Below, piece after piece: positions 1 to 6,324 of a stretch of 7,991 nucleotides of DNA. The stretch is from assembly GCA_012798145.1 (NCBI GenBank), contig JAAZNT010000205.1, forward strand, positions 1 to 7,991, in the 5' to 3' direction. Position 1 is the first letter of the stretch. Each line of letters starts with the position of its first letter. Source of the DNA: Thermoanaerobaculaceae bacterium. Its GTDB lineage: Bacteria; Acidobacteriota; UBA4820. The notes under the pieces were generated by a model. It saw only the letters and a program-made list of their open reading frames with translations, did no database searches and was not told the origin of the DNA. Position numbers and translations under genes: made by a program.

Positions 1-451
1 GAATTCTAAAGCGAACATCAATCCAAGTGCTTCCTTTTGACCTGTAGAAGCTTCCATTTAGTTCGTCTTTTGGAGGGTCTCCTATTAAAACACCTTTGGC
101 TTTATAAATAAGAAATGCAGCTCCATCTTTTTCCCACTTTTCAATAGAAGTTATATTGACGCCGCTTTGTTTGATTATATTTTCATAATAATCTCTAACT
201 TTCTTAGAATCAGCGTAAGGTGTGCCTTTATCAAAATAAAAATCCAAAATGACTTTTTCTTTGTCATTATATGCTTCAATTTTTAAGCAATCTTTGTCAA
301 ATTGCTTGGCCTCCATAACCACAAAATCTTTGAAGGGAACTTCAACCGCCCAACCATAATTTGGTTTGAAAAAATTGACAATTTCTTTTGCCTGTTGCCC
401 AAAAACAACAGATGAAATCAATAGAATAAAAAAAACAAAAATCTTCTTCAC
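1..451 (-). CDS. Secreted protein of unknown function, C-terminus cut by window edge
   Basis: I do not recognise this family. The reading frame starts at a GTG (449-451) and stays open for 150 codons to the window edge, so the C-terminus is missing. The start is supported by AGGAG six bases upstream, a site that overlaps the sufS stop codon. The N-terminus (MKKIFVFFILLISSVVFGQQ) is a typical Sec signal peptide: two lysines, a hydrophobic core of about 13 residues, and likely cleavage after VFG (residue 18) leaving an N-terminal Gln. The mature part is mixed charged and aromatic with one cysteine and no membrane segment, so it is probably a soluble exported protein. It begins 9 nt after sufS and is probably co-transcribed with the suf genes, although it has no evident role in cluster assembly. 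No lipobox is visible. Confidence 0.8.
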   Translation of the reverse strand, partial: MKKIFVFFILLISSVVFGQQAKEIVNFFKPNYGWAVEVPFKDFVVMEAKQFDKDCLKIEAYNDKEKVILDFYFDKGTPYADSKKVRDYYENIIKQSGVNITSIEKWEKDGAAFLIYKAKGVLIGDPPKDELNGSFYRSKGSTWIDVRFRI

Positions 452-460
452 CGCTTTCTC

Positions 461-1705
461 CTATCTATTAAAAAATCTGTTTGTTTCTTCTAATGCCGAG
501 AATAGTTTTTCCGCTTCTTTTTTTGTATTGTAAAAATAGAACGACGCCCTCAATGTGTTTTCCATATTCAGATGATTCATAAGCGGTTGGGCGCAGTGAT
601 TTCCGCTTCTGACAGCAATTCCAAACCTGTCAAGGAAGCTTGCTGCGTCGTGAGGATGAACGCCTTTTATGTTGAAGGAAAAGAGCGCAAGATTCTCTCC
701 TTTTCTATGCCCGTAAAATTCAATATACTTCATACTTTGCAATTGTTTCAAAATAAATTCTTCAAGCTCTTTTTCATAAGCCAGAATTTTATCCATACCT
801 ATATTTGAAAGATATTTTATCGCTTCTTCAAAGCCAACCGCTTCTGTGAATGCGGGAGTTCCTGCTTCAAATTTGAAGGGAAGTTCGTTCCAAGTCGCCC
901 CTTCCACTGTAACAGTTTTAATCATATCACCCCCAGTTAAGAACGGAGGCATATTTTCAAGTAATTCCCTTTTCGCGTAAAGGAAGCCAATTCCTGTTGG
1001 ACCTGCCATTTTGTGAGCGGAAGCAGCAAAGAAGTCGCAGTCAAGTTCATTTACATTTATTTGAATGTGCGGAAGAGACTGCGCGCCGTCAACAAGAAAT
1101 TTTGCATTGACATTTCTTGCAAGTTCTCTTAATTTTTTAACATCGTTGACAACTCCCAAGACATTGCTTGCGTGGATTGCGCCAACAAGTTTGGTTTTTT
1201 TTGTTATTAGCTTCTCTGCTTCGTCAAAATCAAGAGTTCCATCTTCTTTTGTTTTAATAAATTTAACTTTTATTCCTAACTTGTCCCTCAAAACAAGCCA
1301 AGGAACTATATTGCTGTGGTGCTCCATTATCGTTAGAACCACTTCATCAGAGGGTTTTAGGTACTTTTCACCGAAAGAGTGAGCCACAAGATTTAGCGCT
1401 TCTGTGGCGTTTCTCACAAAGACAATTTCCCTCCAGCTTTTCGCACCAATAAACCTCGCGACACTTTTATGGGCGTTTTCGTAAGCGACAGTCGCTTCAT
1501 AGCCCAATGTGTGGATCGCTCTATGTATATTCGCATTTGTTGTTTTTGAAAAATTCGCCATTCTCTCAATTACAGAAAGCGGTTTTTGCGTTGTGGCTGC
1601 GTTATCAAGATAAACAAGAGGCTTTCCATTGATCTCTCTCGACAAGATAGGGAAATCCTCTCTTATTTTTTCTACTTCTATTTCGCAAAGTGCCTTGTTC
1701 TCCAT
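461..1705 (-). CDS. sufS: Cysteine desulfurase SufS
   Basis: A PLP-dependent, group II cysteine desulfurase that converts L-cysteine to alanine and holds the sulfur as a persulfide for the SUF scaffold in the cytoplasm. The 414-residue length from ATG 1705 fits the family. Visible motifs are LDNAATTQ (about 34-41), MEHHSNIVPW with the PLP-stacking His near 130, VDGAQS (Asp 207), the Schiff-base lysine in SAHKMAGPTG (Lys 232), and the catalytic Cys 371 in RSGNHCAQP. The short loop around that cysteine fits SufS rather than IscS/NifS. A GTG at 1708 directly precedes the ATG and could also be used. The start overlaps the Rieske stop by one base (TGATG), indicating translational coupling. No sufE is seen, and the SufU-like protein encoded two genes upstream is the likely sulfur acceptor (inference). 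Confidence 0.96.
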   Translation of the reverse strand: MENKALCEIEVEKIREDFPILSREINGKPLVYLDNAATTQKPLSVIERMANFSKTTNANIHRAIHTLGYEATVAYENAHKSVARFIGAKSWREIVFVRNATEALNLVAHSFGEKYLKPSDEVVLTIMEHHSNIVPWLVLRDKLGIKVKFIKTKEDGTLDFDEAEKLITKKTKLVGAIHASNVLGVVNDVKKLRELARNVNAKFLVDGAQSLPHIQINVNELDCDFFAASAHKMAGPTGIGFLYAKRELLENMPPFLTGGDMIKTVTVEGATWNELPFKFEAGTPAFTEAVGFEEAIKYLSNIGMDKILAYEKELEEFILKQLQSMKYIEFYGHRKGENLALFSFNIKGVHPHDAASFLDRFGIAVRSGNHCAQPLMNHLNMENTLRASFYFYNTKKEAEKLFSALEETNRFFNR

Positions 1706-2019
1706 CACTCATCTTCCATTTCAATAAATATATCATTTCCTTTGATTTCAACTTTGTAACTTTTTATTCCTTCAACTGCTGGCATTGATAGTGCTTCTCC
1801 CGTCTTAATATCAAATCTCGCTCCGTGATGCGGGCAGACCCAAACTCCATTTTCAAGAAAACCGGATGAAAGTTCCTTTTCTTGATGAGAGCAGATATTG
1901 CTTAAAGCGTAAATTTTTTCGCCGTCTTTAATAAGAAGAATCTCTTCCCCATCAATTTCTACTTTCAAAACTCCTTTTTGAAGTTGGTCTATTCCTGCCA
2001 CTTTTCTTAGATCACTCAT
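1705..2019 (-). CDS. Small Rieske-type [2Fe-2S] ferredoxin of the suf operon
   Basis: A 104-residue stand-alone Rieske domain. The ligand motif is complete: Cys43-x-His45 in NICSHQ, then Cys62-x-x-His65 in CPHHGARFD, with the usual 16-residue gap. This is the pattern of ferredoxin components of ring-hydroxylating dioxygenases and of NirD-like proteins, but no oxygenase or reductase partner is present. I recall similar small Rieske proteins inside suf operons of actinobacteria and some other phyla, so a role in electron supply or as a client of the SUF pathway is reasonable, but inferred. The frame is open further upstream to 2088, but that would overlap the SufU gene by 77 nt. ATG 2019 has a GAGG six bases upstream and the expected domain length, so I chose it. 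It overlaps the SufU stop by 8 nt (ATGAGTGA). Confidence 0.9.
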   Translation of the reverse strand: MSDLRKVAGIDQLQKGVLKVEIDGEEILLIKDGEKIYALSNICSHQEKELSSGFLENGVWVCPHHGARFDIKTGEALSMPAVEGIKSYKVEIKGNDIFIEMEDE

Positions 2020-2428
2020 CTTCATCCTCATCGCAATAATCTTTTCCATAAAGCCCTTTTTTAAGAACTTTGAGCGCAAGAAGAGCACATTTAAGACGCA
2101 TCGGTCCTATTGGAATTACAAGGTTTTCAAGCATCTCCTCTTTTGAAATGTTTTTTGCTTCCTCAATTTTTTTCCCTTTAACCATATCAGTCAAAATTGA
2201 AGCCGCAGCCTGAGAAACGATGCACCCTTTCCCTTTAAATTTTATATCTTCAATTATTCCCTCCTTGGTGTTCAAAGTAATTTTTATCTGGTCTCCGCAG
2301 GAGGGATTCCCGTCTTCATAAGCAATTTCCGCTGGATCAATTTCACCAAAATTATGCGGATGTTTGTAATGCTCCAAAAGAAAATCCATCATTAAAGGGT
2401 CAATGTCAAGGGGCTTGTTTTCTTCCAT
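2012..2428 (-). CDS. sufU: SufU/IscU-family iron-sulfur scaffold or sulfur-transfer protein
   Basis: A 138-residue NifU-N-terminal/IscU-fold protein. The three conserved cysteines are Cys44 (GNPSCGD, with Asp46), Cys69 (GKGCIVSQAAAS) and Cys114 (RLKCALLAL). The last motif, R-x-K-C-A, is SufU-like; IscU would have a His just before this Cys, which is Lys here. However, the spacing between the second and third cysteines (45 residues) is close to IscU, whereas Bacillus-type SufU carries an extra insert of roughly 18-20 residues. The protein therefore mixes features. SufU proteins accept persulfide from SufS in a zinc-dependent exchange; Asp46 and the three Cys could bind zinc. The first base of its ATG is the last base of the sufD stop (TAATG), with GAGGAG upstream. 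The tail after Cys132 is entirely acidic. Confidence 0.92.
   Translation of the reverse strand: MEENKPLDIDPLMMDFLLEHYKHPHNFGEIDPAEIAYEDGNPSCGDQIKITLNTKEGIIEDIKFKGKGCIVSQAAASILTDMVKGKKIEEAKNISKEEMLENLVIPIGPMRLKCALLALKVLKKGLYGKDYCDEDEDE
2026..2029 (-). promoter_or_regulatory. Ribosome binding site deciding the Rieske start
   Basis: GAGG lies six bases before ATG 2019, inside the 3' end of the SufU-like gene. The same purine-rich stretch encodes that protein's acidic tail (DEDEDE). It favours the 104-residue Rieske product over longer versions starting at upstream ATGs in the same frame. Confidence 0.5.
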
Positions 2429-3507
2429 TAAAGGTTCTCCTCAATTTTTTCCTTAACAAAATCGTTTTTTTCTATCAAAGCGAAGAGAAAACCGCTGCTT
2501 ACCTCTTTCTTTGCTTTCTCTTCATTTAGCCCTCTGCTTTCAAGATAGAAAAGTTTTTCATCATCAACTGGAGCAACGGAAGCGGAGTGAGACGCCGTAA
2601 CATCAAGGGCTTCAATCTCGAGATTTGGCTCAACATCTGCTCTTGAATTTTGGGAAAGTTTCAGGCAGTGCGCTGAGTAGAGAGAACTGCTTTTAACCGC
2701 CTCTTTTTTAACTTTCAGCAAGCCCCCGACAAAAGCCCTTGCGGAATCTTTCAATACTCCCCTTGCCTCCACATTCACTTTTGCTTCTGAACTTTCTTCG
2801 GCGACGACAGTTTTGAAATCCCCTTTTTCTCTGTTTTTTAAAAGAGCAATCAATTTTTCCTTATAAGTTGATTTCTCTTCCTTTATTTCGTGGCTTGATC
2901 TAAAGAAGGAAACATCCCCTTCTAAAAACATAGGATAAACTTCGATACAACTTTCTCTGCCAAGTTTGGAAGAAAAATCAACAAACCTTCTTCCCTTAAA
3001 GTTTTCAAAAAGAAGATAAAGAGAGAGATTTCCCCTCTCGGCTATCCTTGCTCTAATCAAATTAAAAGCAAAATCTCCACTTGAAAGGTCAAAGTGAACA
3101 AAGATCGAAGAATTTGTGTTTGGGGGGACATCTATAAAAAGCGGTTCAATGCTGAGACCTTTTCCGCTTTCAATTTTTATAAAGCCGTTTTTTTCTGAAT
3201 TTTTGCACTTCAAAAACATAATTTTTTCAAACTGCGACAAGGCATAATAGCCAAATCCGCTTTTTGGCTCAATAAATTCTCTTTCAAACTTAAAAATGTT
3301 TTCCGGAGAATAAGAAATAGAAGACACTTCTTCTATTTGCGAATATTCAGAAGGCGCATTGAAACTTTCTTTAAATGATGAATGCTCAATATTTTTAAAA
3401 TCTGTCGAAACCTTTATCACAGAGCTTTCAAACAGCGGAATTTCTGTGAATTTTTTCAAATATTGCTCTCTGATGTTTTCTGCAGAAACTTTTAATGAAT
3501 TTGTCAT
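2428..3507 (-). CDS. sufD: SufD scaffold subunit of the SufBC2D complex
   Basis: SufD pairs with SufB and the SufC ATPase to form the SufBC2D complex that assembles Fe-S clusters in the cytoplasm, and is linked to iron entry. The C-terminal third is diagnostic: a region (about 300-345) reading SHSASVAPVDDEKLFYLESRGL, close to the family pattern of SHGATVG followed by an acidic turn and FYLxSRG. His307 matches the conserved His proposed to bind the nascent cluster at the SufB-SufD interface. At 359 residues it is shorter than typical SufD (around 420-440), mostly from a reduced N-terminal helical region, while the beta-helix core and C-terminus appear intact. The start overlaps the sufB stop by four bases (ATGA) and has an AAGGAAG site upstream. 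The N-terminal half is divergent, so identification relies on the C-terminus and gene order. Confidence 0.93.
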   Translation of the reverse strand: MTNSLKVSAENIREQYLKKFTEIPLFESSVIKVSTDFKNIEHSSFKESFNAPSEYSQIEEVSSISYSPENIFKFEREFIEPKSGFGYYALSQFEKIMFLKCKNSEKNGFIKIESGKGLSIEPLFIDVPPNTNSSIFVHFDLSSGDFAFNLIRARIAERGNLSLYLLFENFKGRRFVDFSSKLGRESCIEVYPMFLEGDVSFFRSSHEIKEEKSTYKEKLIALLKNREKGDFKTVVAEESSEAKVNVEARGVLKDSARAFVGGLLKVKKEAVKSSSLYSAHCLKLSQNSRADVEPNLEIEALDVTASHSASVAPVDDEKLFYLESRGLNEEKAKKEVSSGFLFALIEKNDFVKEKIEENL

Positions 3508-4910
3508 CCCACGCTTCCTTCCATTTCAAGTTGAATTAACCTGTTAAGCTCAACTGCGTATTCCATAGGAAGTTCTTTTGCAAACTGCTCTATAAAACCC
3601 ATTACCACCATCGCCTGTGCGTCGCTTTCCTTGATCCCTCTTGACATAATGTAGTGTATGACATCATCGGAAATTTTCCCCACGGTTGCCTCGTGTGAAA
3701 TTACAGCGTCTTCTTCTTCAACCTGCATAGTGGGATATGTGTCAGACCTGCTCTTTTCATCAAGCATCAAGGCGTCGCATTTTACACTGGATTTTACTCC
3801 TGTGGCGCCCTTCAATATTTTGACAAGCCCTCTGTATGAGCACCTGCCTGAAAATCTGCTTATTGATTTGCTAACAATTGAAGAAGAGGTGTTTTTTCCT
3901 TTGTGGATGATTTTTCCGCCTGCGTCCTGATGCTGTGCTTCCGTTGCAAATGTTATTGACAAAATTTTCCCTTTTGCGTTGTCTCCGATGAGATAAATTG
4001 CGGGATACTTCATAGTCAGTTTTGAGCCAAGATTCCCGTCAACCCATTCCATAGAGCCGCCCTCTTCAACCATAGATCTTTGAGTCACCAAATTGTAAAT
4101 GTTGCGAGCCCAGTTTTGAATTGTTGTGTATCTTACCTTTGCGTTCTTTCTAACAAATATTTCAATTACCCCGGTGTGAAGAGAAAGAGTTGAATACTGC
4201 GGAGCGGTGCAACCTTCAATATAATGGAGTTTCGCCCCCTCGTCAGCCACTATTATTGTTCTTTCAAACTGACCCATTCTTTCAGAGTTTATTCTGAAAT
4301 ACGCCTGAAGCGGGATATCAATTTCAACTCCCTTTGGAATATAAATGAAGCTTCCTCCCGACCAGCAGGCTGTGTTCAATGCCGCAAATTTGTTGTCTTC
4401 TATAGGAACAAGTTTGGTGAAATATTCTCTGAAAAGTTCGGGGTATTCCCTCAAGCCGCTTTCCGTATCAAGAAAGATTACTCCTTTTTTGGCAAGGTCT
4501 TCTCTGATTGAATGGTAAACCATTTCAGATTCATACTGAGCTCCAAGCCCCGCAAGAAACTTCCTTTCCGCTTCCGGAACGCCGAGTTTGTCAAAAGTCT
4601 TCTTTATGTTTTCTGGTATTTCTTCCCAATTTTCGCTTTTTTTCTCCGAGGGCTTTATGTAATATGTGTAAGAATCATAATCAAGAGATGATAAATCACC
4701 ACCCCACAAAGGAGTTGGCTTTTTCAGGAAAACATCAAGCGCTTTCAACCTGATGTCAAGCATCCATTTCGGCTCTTTTTTCTGTCTTGAAATTTCTTCA
4801 ACAACTTCCCTGCTAAGACCTTTGGTCGTTTTATAAACATATTTTTCAGCATCTTTAAAATCGTATTTTTCCTGATTAAAGGAAAAATTGTCTTTATTGT
4901 TCTCAACCAT
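3504..4910 (-). CDS. sufB: SufB scaffold subunit of the SufBC2D complex
   Basis: The main Fe-S scaffold of the SUF machinery, 468 residues from ATG 4910, a normal length. Conserved segments include the central ACWSGGSFIYIPKGV, LHYIEGCTAP with Cys234 (equivalent to E. coli SufB Cys254, the sulfur entry point), SSVKCDALML with Cys378 (equivalent to Cys405), and ISHEATVGKI with His406-Glu407 (equivalent to the His433/Glu434 pair). The C-terminal IMSRGI segment resembles the matching part of SufD and docks SufC in known structures. A GTG in frame at 4919 could extend the protein by three residues; I prefer ATG 4910 because GGTGA precedes it at good spacing. The 8-nt overlap with sufC (ATGGTTGA) and 4-nt overlap with sufD indicate coupled, stoichiometric translation. 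Confidence 0.97.
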   Translation of the reverse strand: MVENNKDNFSFNQEKYDFKDAEKYVYKTTKGLSREVVEEISRQKKEPKWMLDIRLKALDVFLKKPTPLWGGDLSSLDYDSYTYYIKPSEKKSENWEEIPENIKKTFDKLGVPEAERKFLAGLGAQYESEMVYHSIREDLAKKGVIFLDTESGLREYPELFREYFTKLVPIEDNKFAALNTACWSGGSFIYIPKGVEIDIPLQAYFRINSERMGQFERTIIVADEGAKLHYIEGCTAPQYSTLSLHTGVIEIFVRKNAKVRYTTIQNWARNIYNLVTQRSMVEEGGSMEWVDGNLGSKLTMKYPAIYLIGDNAKGKILSITFATEAQHQDAGGKIIHKGKNTSSSIVSKSISRFSGRCSYRGLVKILKGATGVKSSVKCDALMLDEKSRSDTYPTMQVEEEDAVISHEATVGKISDDVIHYIMSRGIKESDAQAMVVMGFIEQFAKELPMEYAVELNRLIQLEMEGSVG

Positions 4911-5685
4911 CAATATCACCGTTTTCGCCGCAGCACTCTTTCAAAACCCAATCGTATCCTTTCTTTTCAAGGTCGTGTGCAAGTTCAATTCCCCTTGAGC
5001 AGATGATTTTTCCCTGAGCCATTATATGAACTTTTTCCGGCTCAAGGTAATCAATTATTCTTGGATAGTGGGTGATGATAAGGGCGCTTATTTTATCTTT
5101 TCTCATATCTTTTATCGCTTTTGCAACAAGTTTTGAGGAATCTATGTCAAGCCCAGAATCTATTTCGTCAAGAAGAACTACTTTTGGCTTTAAGGTCATT
5201 ATTTGAGCAACTTCAAGACGCTTCTTTTCCCCGCCCGATGCGCCGACATTCAAAGACCTGTTTATAAAATCCTGTGAAAGGTCAAGGATCGAAAGCGAAT
5301 CTTTCAATGAATTTCTAAATTGAAGAATTTTTTTGGGATCCTTTTTTTCTCCGCTCTCACTCCTTGCAGAAAGCGCGCTGTAAAGAAAATGTCCTAAAGC
5401 AACTCCTTCAATTTCAACGGGATATTGAAAAGCAAGAAAAAGCCCTTTTCTCGCCCTTTCGTCAACTTTCATTGAAAGAAGGTCCTCTCCAAAAAGAAGC
5501 GCCTCTCCTTCAATGTTCTTATATTTTGGATGACCCATCAAAGTATTTGCAAGAGTGCTTTTCCCGCTTCCGTTGGGACCCATAATTATATGGATCTCCC
5601 CCTCAGGAAGTTCAAGGTCAACTCCATTAAGAATAGTTTTTTCTTCCACAGAACTTTTAAGTGATTTGATTGAAAGAGCGTTCAT
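4903..5685 (-). CDS. sufC: SufC ABC-type ATPase
   Basis: A soluble ABC ATPase that binds SufB and SufD and drives the conformational change that exposes their cluster-assembly interface. All nucleotide-binding motifs are present in 260 residues: Walker A GPNGSGKST (36-44), Q-loop FQYP (Gln87), signature NVGASGGEKKR (about 146-156), Walker B VVLLDE (169-174), D-loop SGLD (177-180) and H-loop His206 in ITHYPR. DEIDSGLDID is highly characteristic of SufC. The signature begins ASGGE rather than FSGGE, a small variation. The start at 5685 is preceded by AAAGG at proper spacing and lies 29 nt inside the end of the regulator gene, so regulator and ATPase translation are linked. Confidence 0.97.
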   Translation of the reverse strand: MNALSIKSLKSSVEEKTILNGVDLELPEGEIHIIMGPNGSGKSTLANTLMGHPKYKNIEGEALLFGEDLLSMKVDERARKGLFLAFQYPVEIEGVALGHFLYSALSARSESGEKKDPKKILQFRNSLKDSLSILDLSQDFINRSLNVGASGGEKKRLEVAQIMTLKPKVVLLDEIDSGLDIDSSKLVAKAIKDMRKDKISALIITHYPRIIDYLEPEKVHIMAQGKIICSRGIELAHDLEKKGYDWVLKECCGENGDIDG

Positions 5686-6100
5686 ATTTTACCTTTCTTA
5701 ATTTATTTTTATTAACCATCTCTTTTAAAGAAACTTTTTTAAAGGCATCCATCACCGCCTTTTCAATTTTAAACCAGACGATTTTTTGTGAGCAGTTTTT
5801 GCCAGCGGGACAAAAAGAAGCGTTCTCAAAACAGGGAAGAAGTTTTTCTTTTTTTTCAAAAAGGATATAAAGGTCATAAAGCGCAATTTTTTGAGGAGGC
5901 GACAAAAGAAAATAACCTCCGTTTCTGCCTTTTGTGGAGTTGACTATTTTACCATTTACAAGAACTCTCATTATTTTGGCAAGATATGGAGCGGGGATGT
6001 TTTCCCCTTTTGCGATCTGCCTTAAAGAAAGCGGCTTATTTGAAGACGCTAAATAGACAAGGCTCCTGACAGCATATTCCATACTTCTTGATATCTGCAT
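5657..6100 (-). CDS. Rrf2-family Fe-S-sensing transcriptional regulator of the suf operon
   Basis: A 147-residue Rrf2 protein (IscR/SufR/NsrR group). The N-terminal winged helix has the expected LRQIAKGENIPAPYLAKIMR (about 27-46) as HTH and a GRNGGYFLL wing (about 58-66). Cluster-binding cysteines are Cys90-x6-Cys97-x5-Cys103, near the IscR triad in number and position. The extra His that IscR has three residues after the last Cys is Lys here, so the fourth ligand must differ. It probably binds a [2Fe-2S] cluster and represses its own operon when clusters are plentiful (inference). ATG 6100 has GGAGAG seven bases upstream; a TTG immediately before it (6103) is a less likely start. It heads the suf operon and overlaps sufC by 29 nt. 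Which subfamily name applies cannot be settled by eye. Confidence 0.93.
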   Translation of the reverse strand: MQISRSMEYAVRSLVYLASSNKPLSLRQIAKGENIPAPYLAKIMRVLVNGKIVNSTKGRNGGYFLLSPPQKIALYDLYILFEKKEKLLPCFENASFCPAGKNCSQKIVWFKIEKAVMDAFKKVSLKEMVNKNKLRKVKYERSFNQIT

Positions 6101-6119
6101 CAAAACTCTCCAAATAAAA

Positions 6120-6136
6120 TGGACTTGCTAAGTCCA
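6120..6136. promoter_or_regulatory. Palindromic operator candidate for the Rrf2 regulator
   Basis: TGGACTTGCTAAGTCCA is a perfect 7-bp inverted repeat around a 3-base centre. Read as GACT-N5-AGTC it has the same core and spacing as I recall for E. coli IscR type 1 sites. It lies 20 bases before the regulator ATG and just downstream of the proposed transcription start, a position suited to autorepression. Binding is inferred, not shown. Confidence 0.55.
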
Positions 6137-6150
6137 CTTTTAAAGACACT

Positions 6151-6180
6151 ATTTTCCTCTTTTTTATTCCCTTTTGTCAA
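6151..6180 (-). promoter_or_regulatory. Probable sigma70-type promoter of the suf operon
   Basis: On the minus strand, TTGACA (6175-6180) is followed after 18 bases by GAAAAT (6151-6156), which matches TATAAT at four of six positions. The start would be near 6144, so the 17-bp palindrome would sit at about +9 to +25. The -35 box is perfect but the -10 box is only fair, so exact placement is uncertain. Confidence 0.4.
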
Positions 6181-6216
6181 ACAAAAAATAGTTATTTACA
6201 AAAAAGGAGGTATTTG

Positions 6217-6240
6217 ATGAAAGTAGGAAAAGTAAGGTGA
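6217..6240 (+). other. Orphan strong ribosome binding site with seven-codon ORF
   Basis: On the plus strand, AAAAAGGAGG (6201-6210) is correctly spaced from ATG 6217, which opens a frame of only seven codons (MKVGKVR) before TGA. It points away from the suf operon. No good plus-strand promoter is visible upstream. It could be a leader peptide, the remains of a decayed gene, or chance in purine-rich DNA. Confidence 0.2.
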
Positions 6241-6274
6241 TCCCTCACATCGCAAATAAACCCATTTTTTACTT

Positions 6275-6305
6275 AAAAAAATTAAAGGCGAAAAAATCCC
6301 CCGCC
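6275..6305 (-). terminator. Rho-independent terminator candidate after the membrane protein gene
   Basis: On the minus strand GGCG (6302-6305) can pair with CGCC (6287-6290), extendable by three G-U pairs from the intervening GGGG and TTTTTT. A T-rich run (TTTAATTTTTTT, 6286-6275) follows at once. It begins 6 bases after the stop codon and separates the two transcription units. The stem is short but GC-rich. Confidence 0.5.
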
Positions 6306-6324
6306 CTTGATTCACTGCTTCTTT
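6287..6324. repeat. 38-bp perfect direct repeat, copy 1
   Basis: Identical over 38 bases to 7844-7881, same orientation, 1557 bp apart. Read on the minus strand it contains the last codons KKQ and stop of the membrane protein gene and the GGCG/CGCC hairpin. Identity ends sharply on both sides. Confidence 0.95.

Noticed and set aside
1..6. The window begins exactly with GAATTC, an EcoRI site.
   Set aside because: It could mark a cloning boundary, but the open reading frame runs through it normally and chance is enough.
572..4753. Several plus-strand open frames of 60-105 codons opposite the suf genes.
   Set aside because: They lie entirely antisense to strongly conserved genes, lack ribosome sites and have no recognisable motifs.
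4903..4919. GTG 4919 as the sufB start.
   Set aside because: ATG 4910 has a better placed GGTGA and matches the small overlaps elsewhere; the difference is three residues.
6235..6243. GGATCACCT on the minus strand, as at the 3' end of 16S rRNA.
   Set aside because: Only nine bases match and the flanks are unlike rRNA (the usual CTCCTTT does not follow). It arises from the antisense of the small plus-strand ORF.
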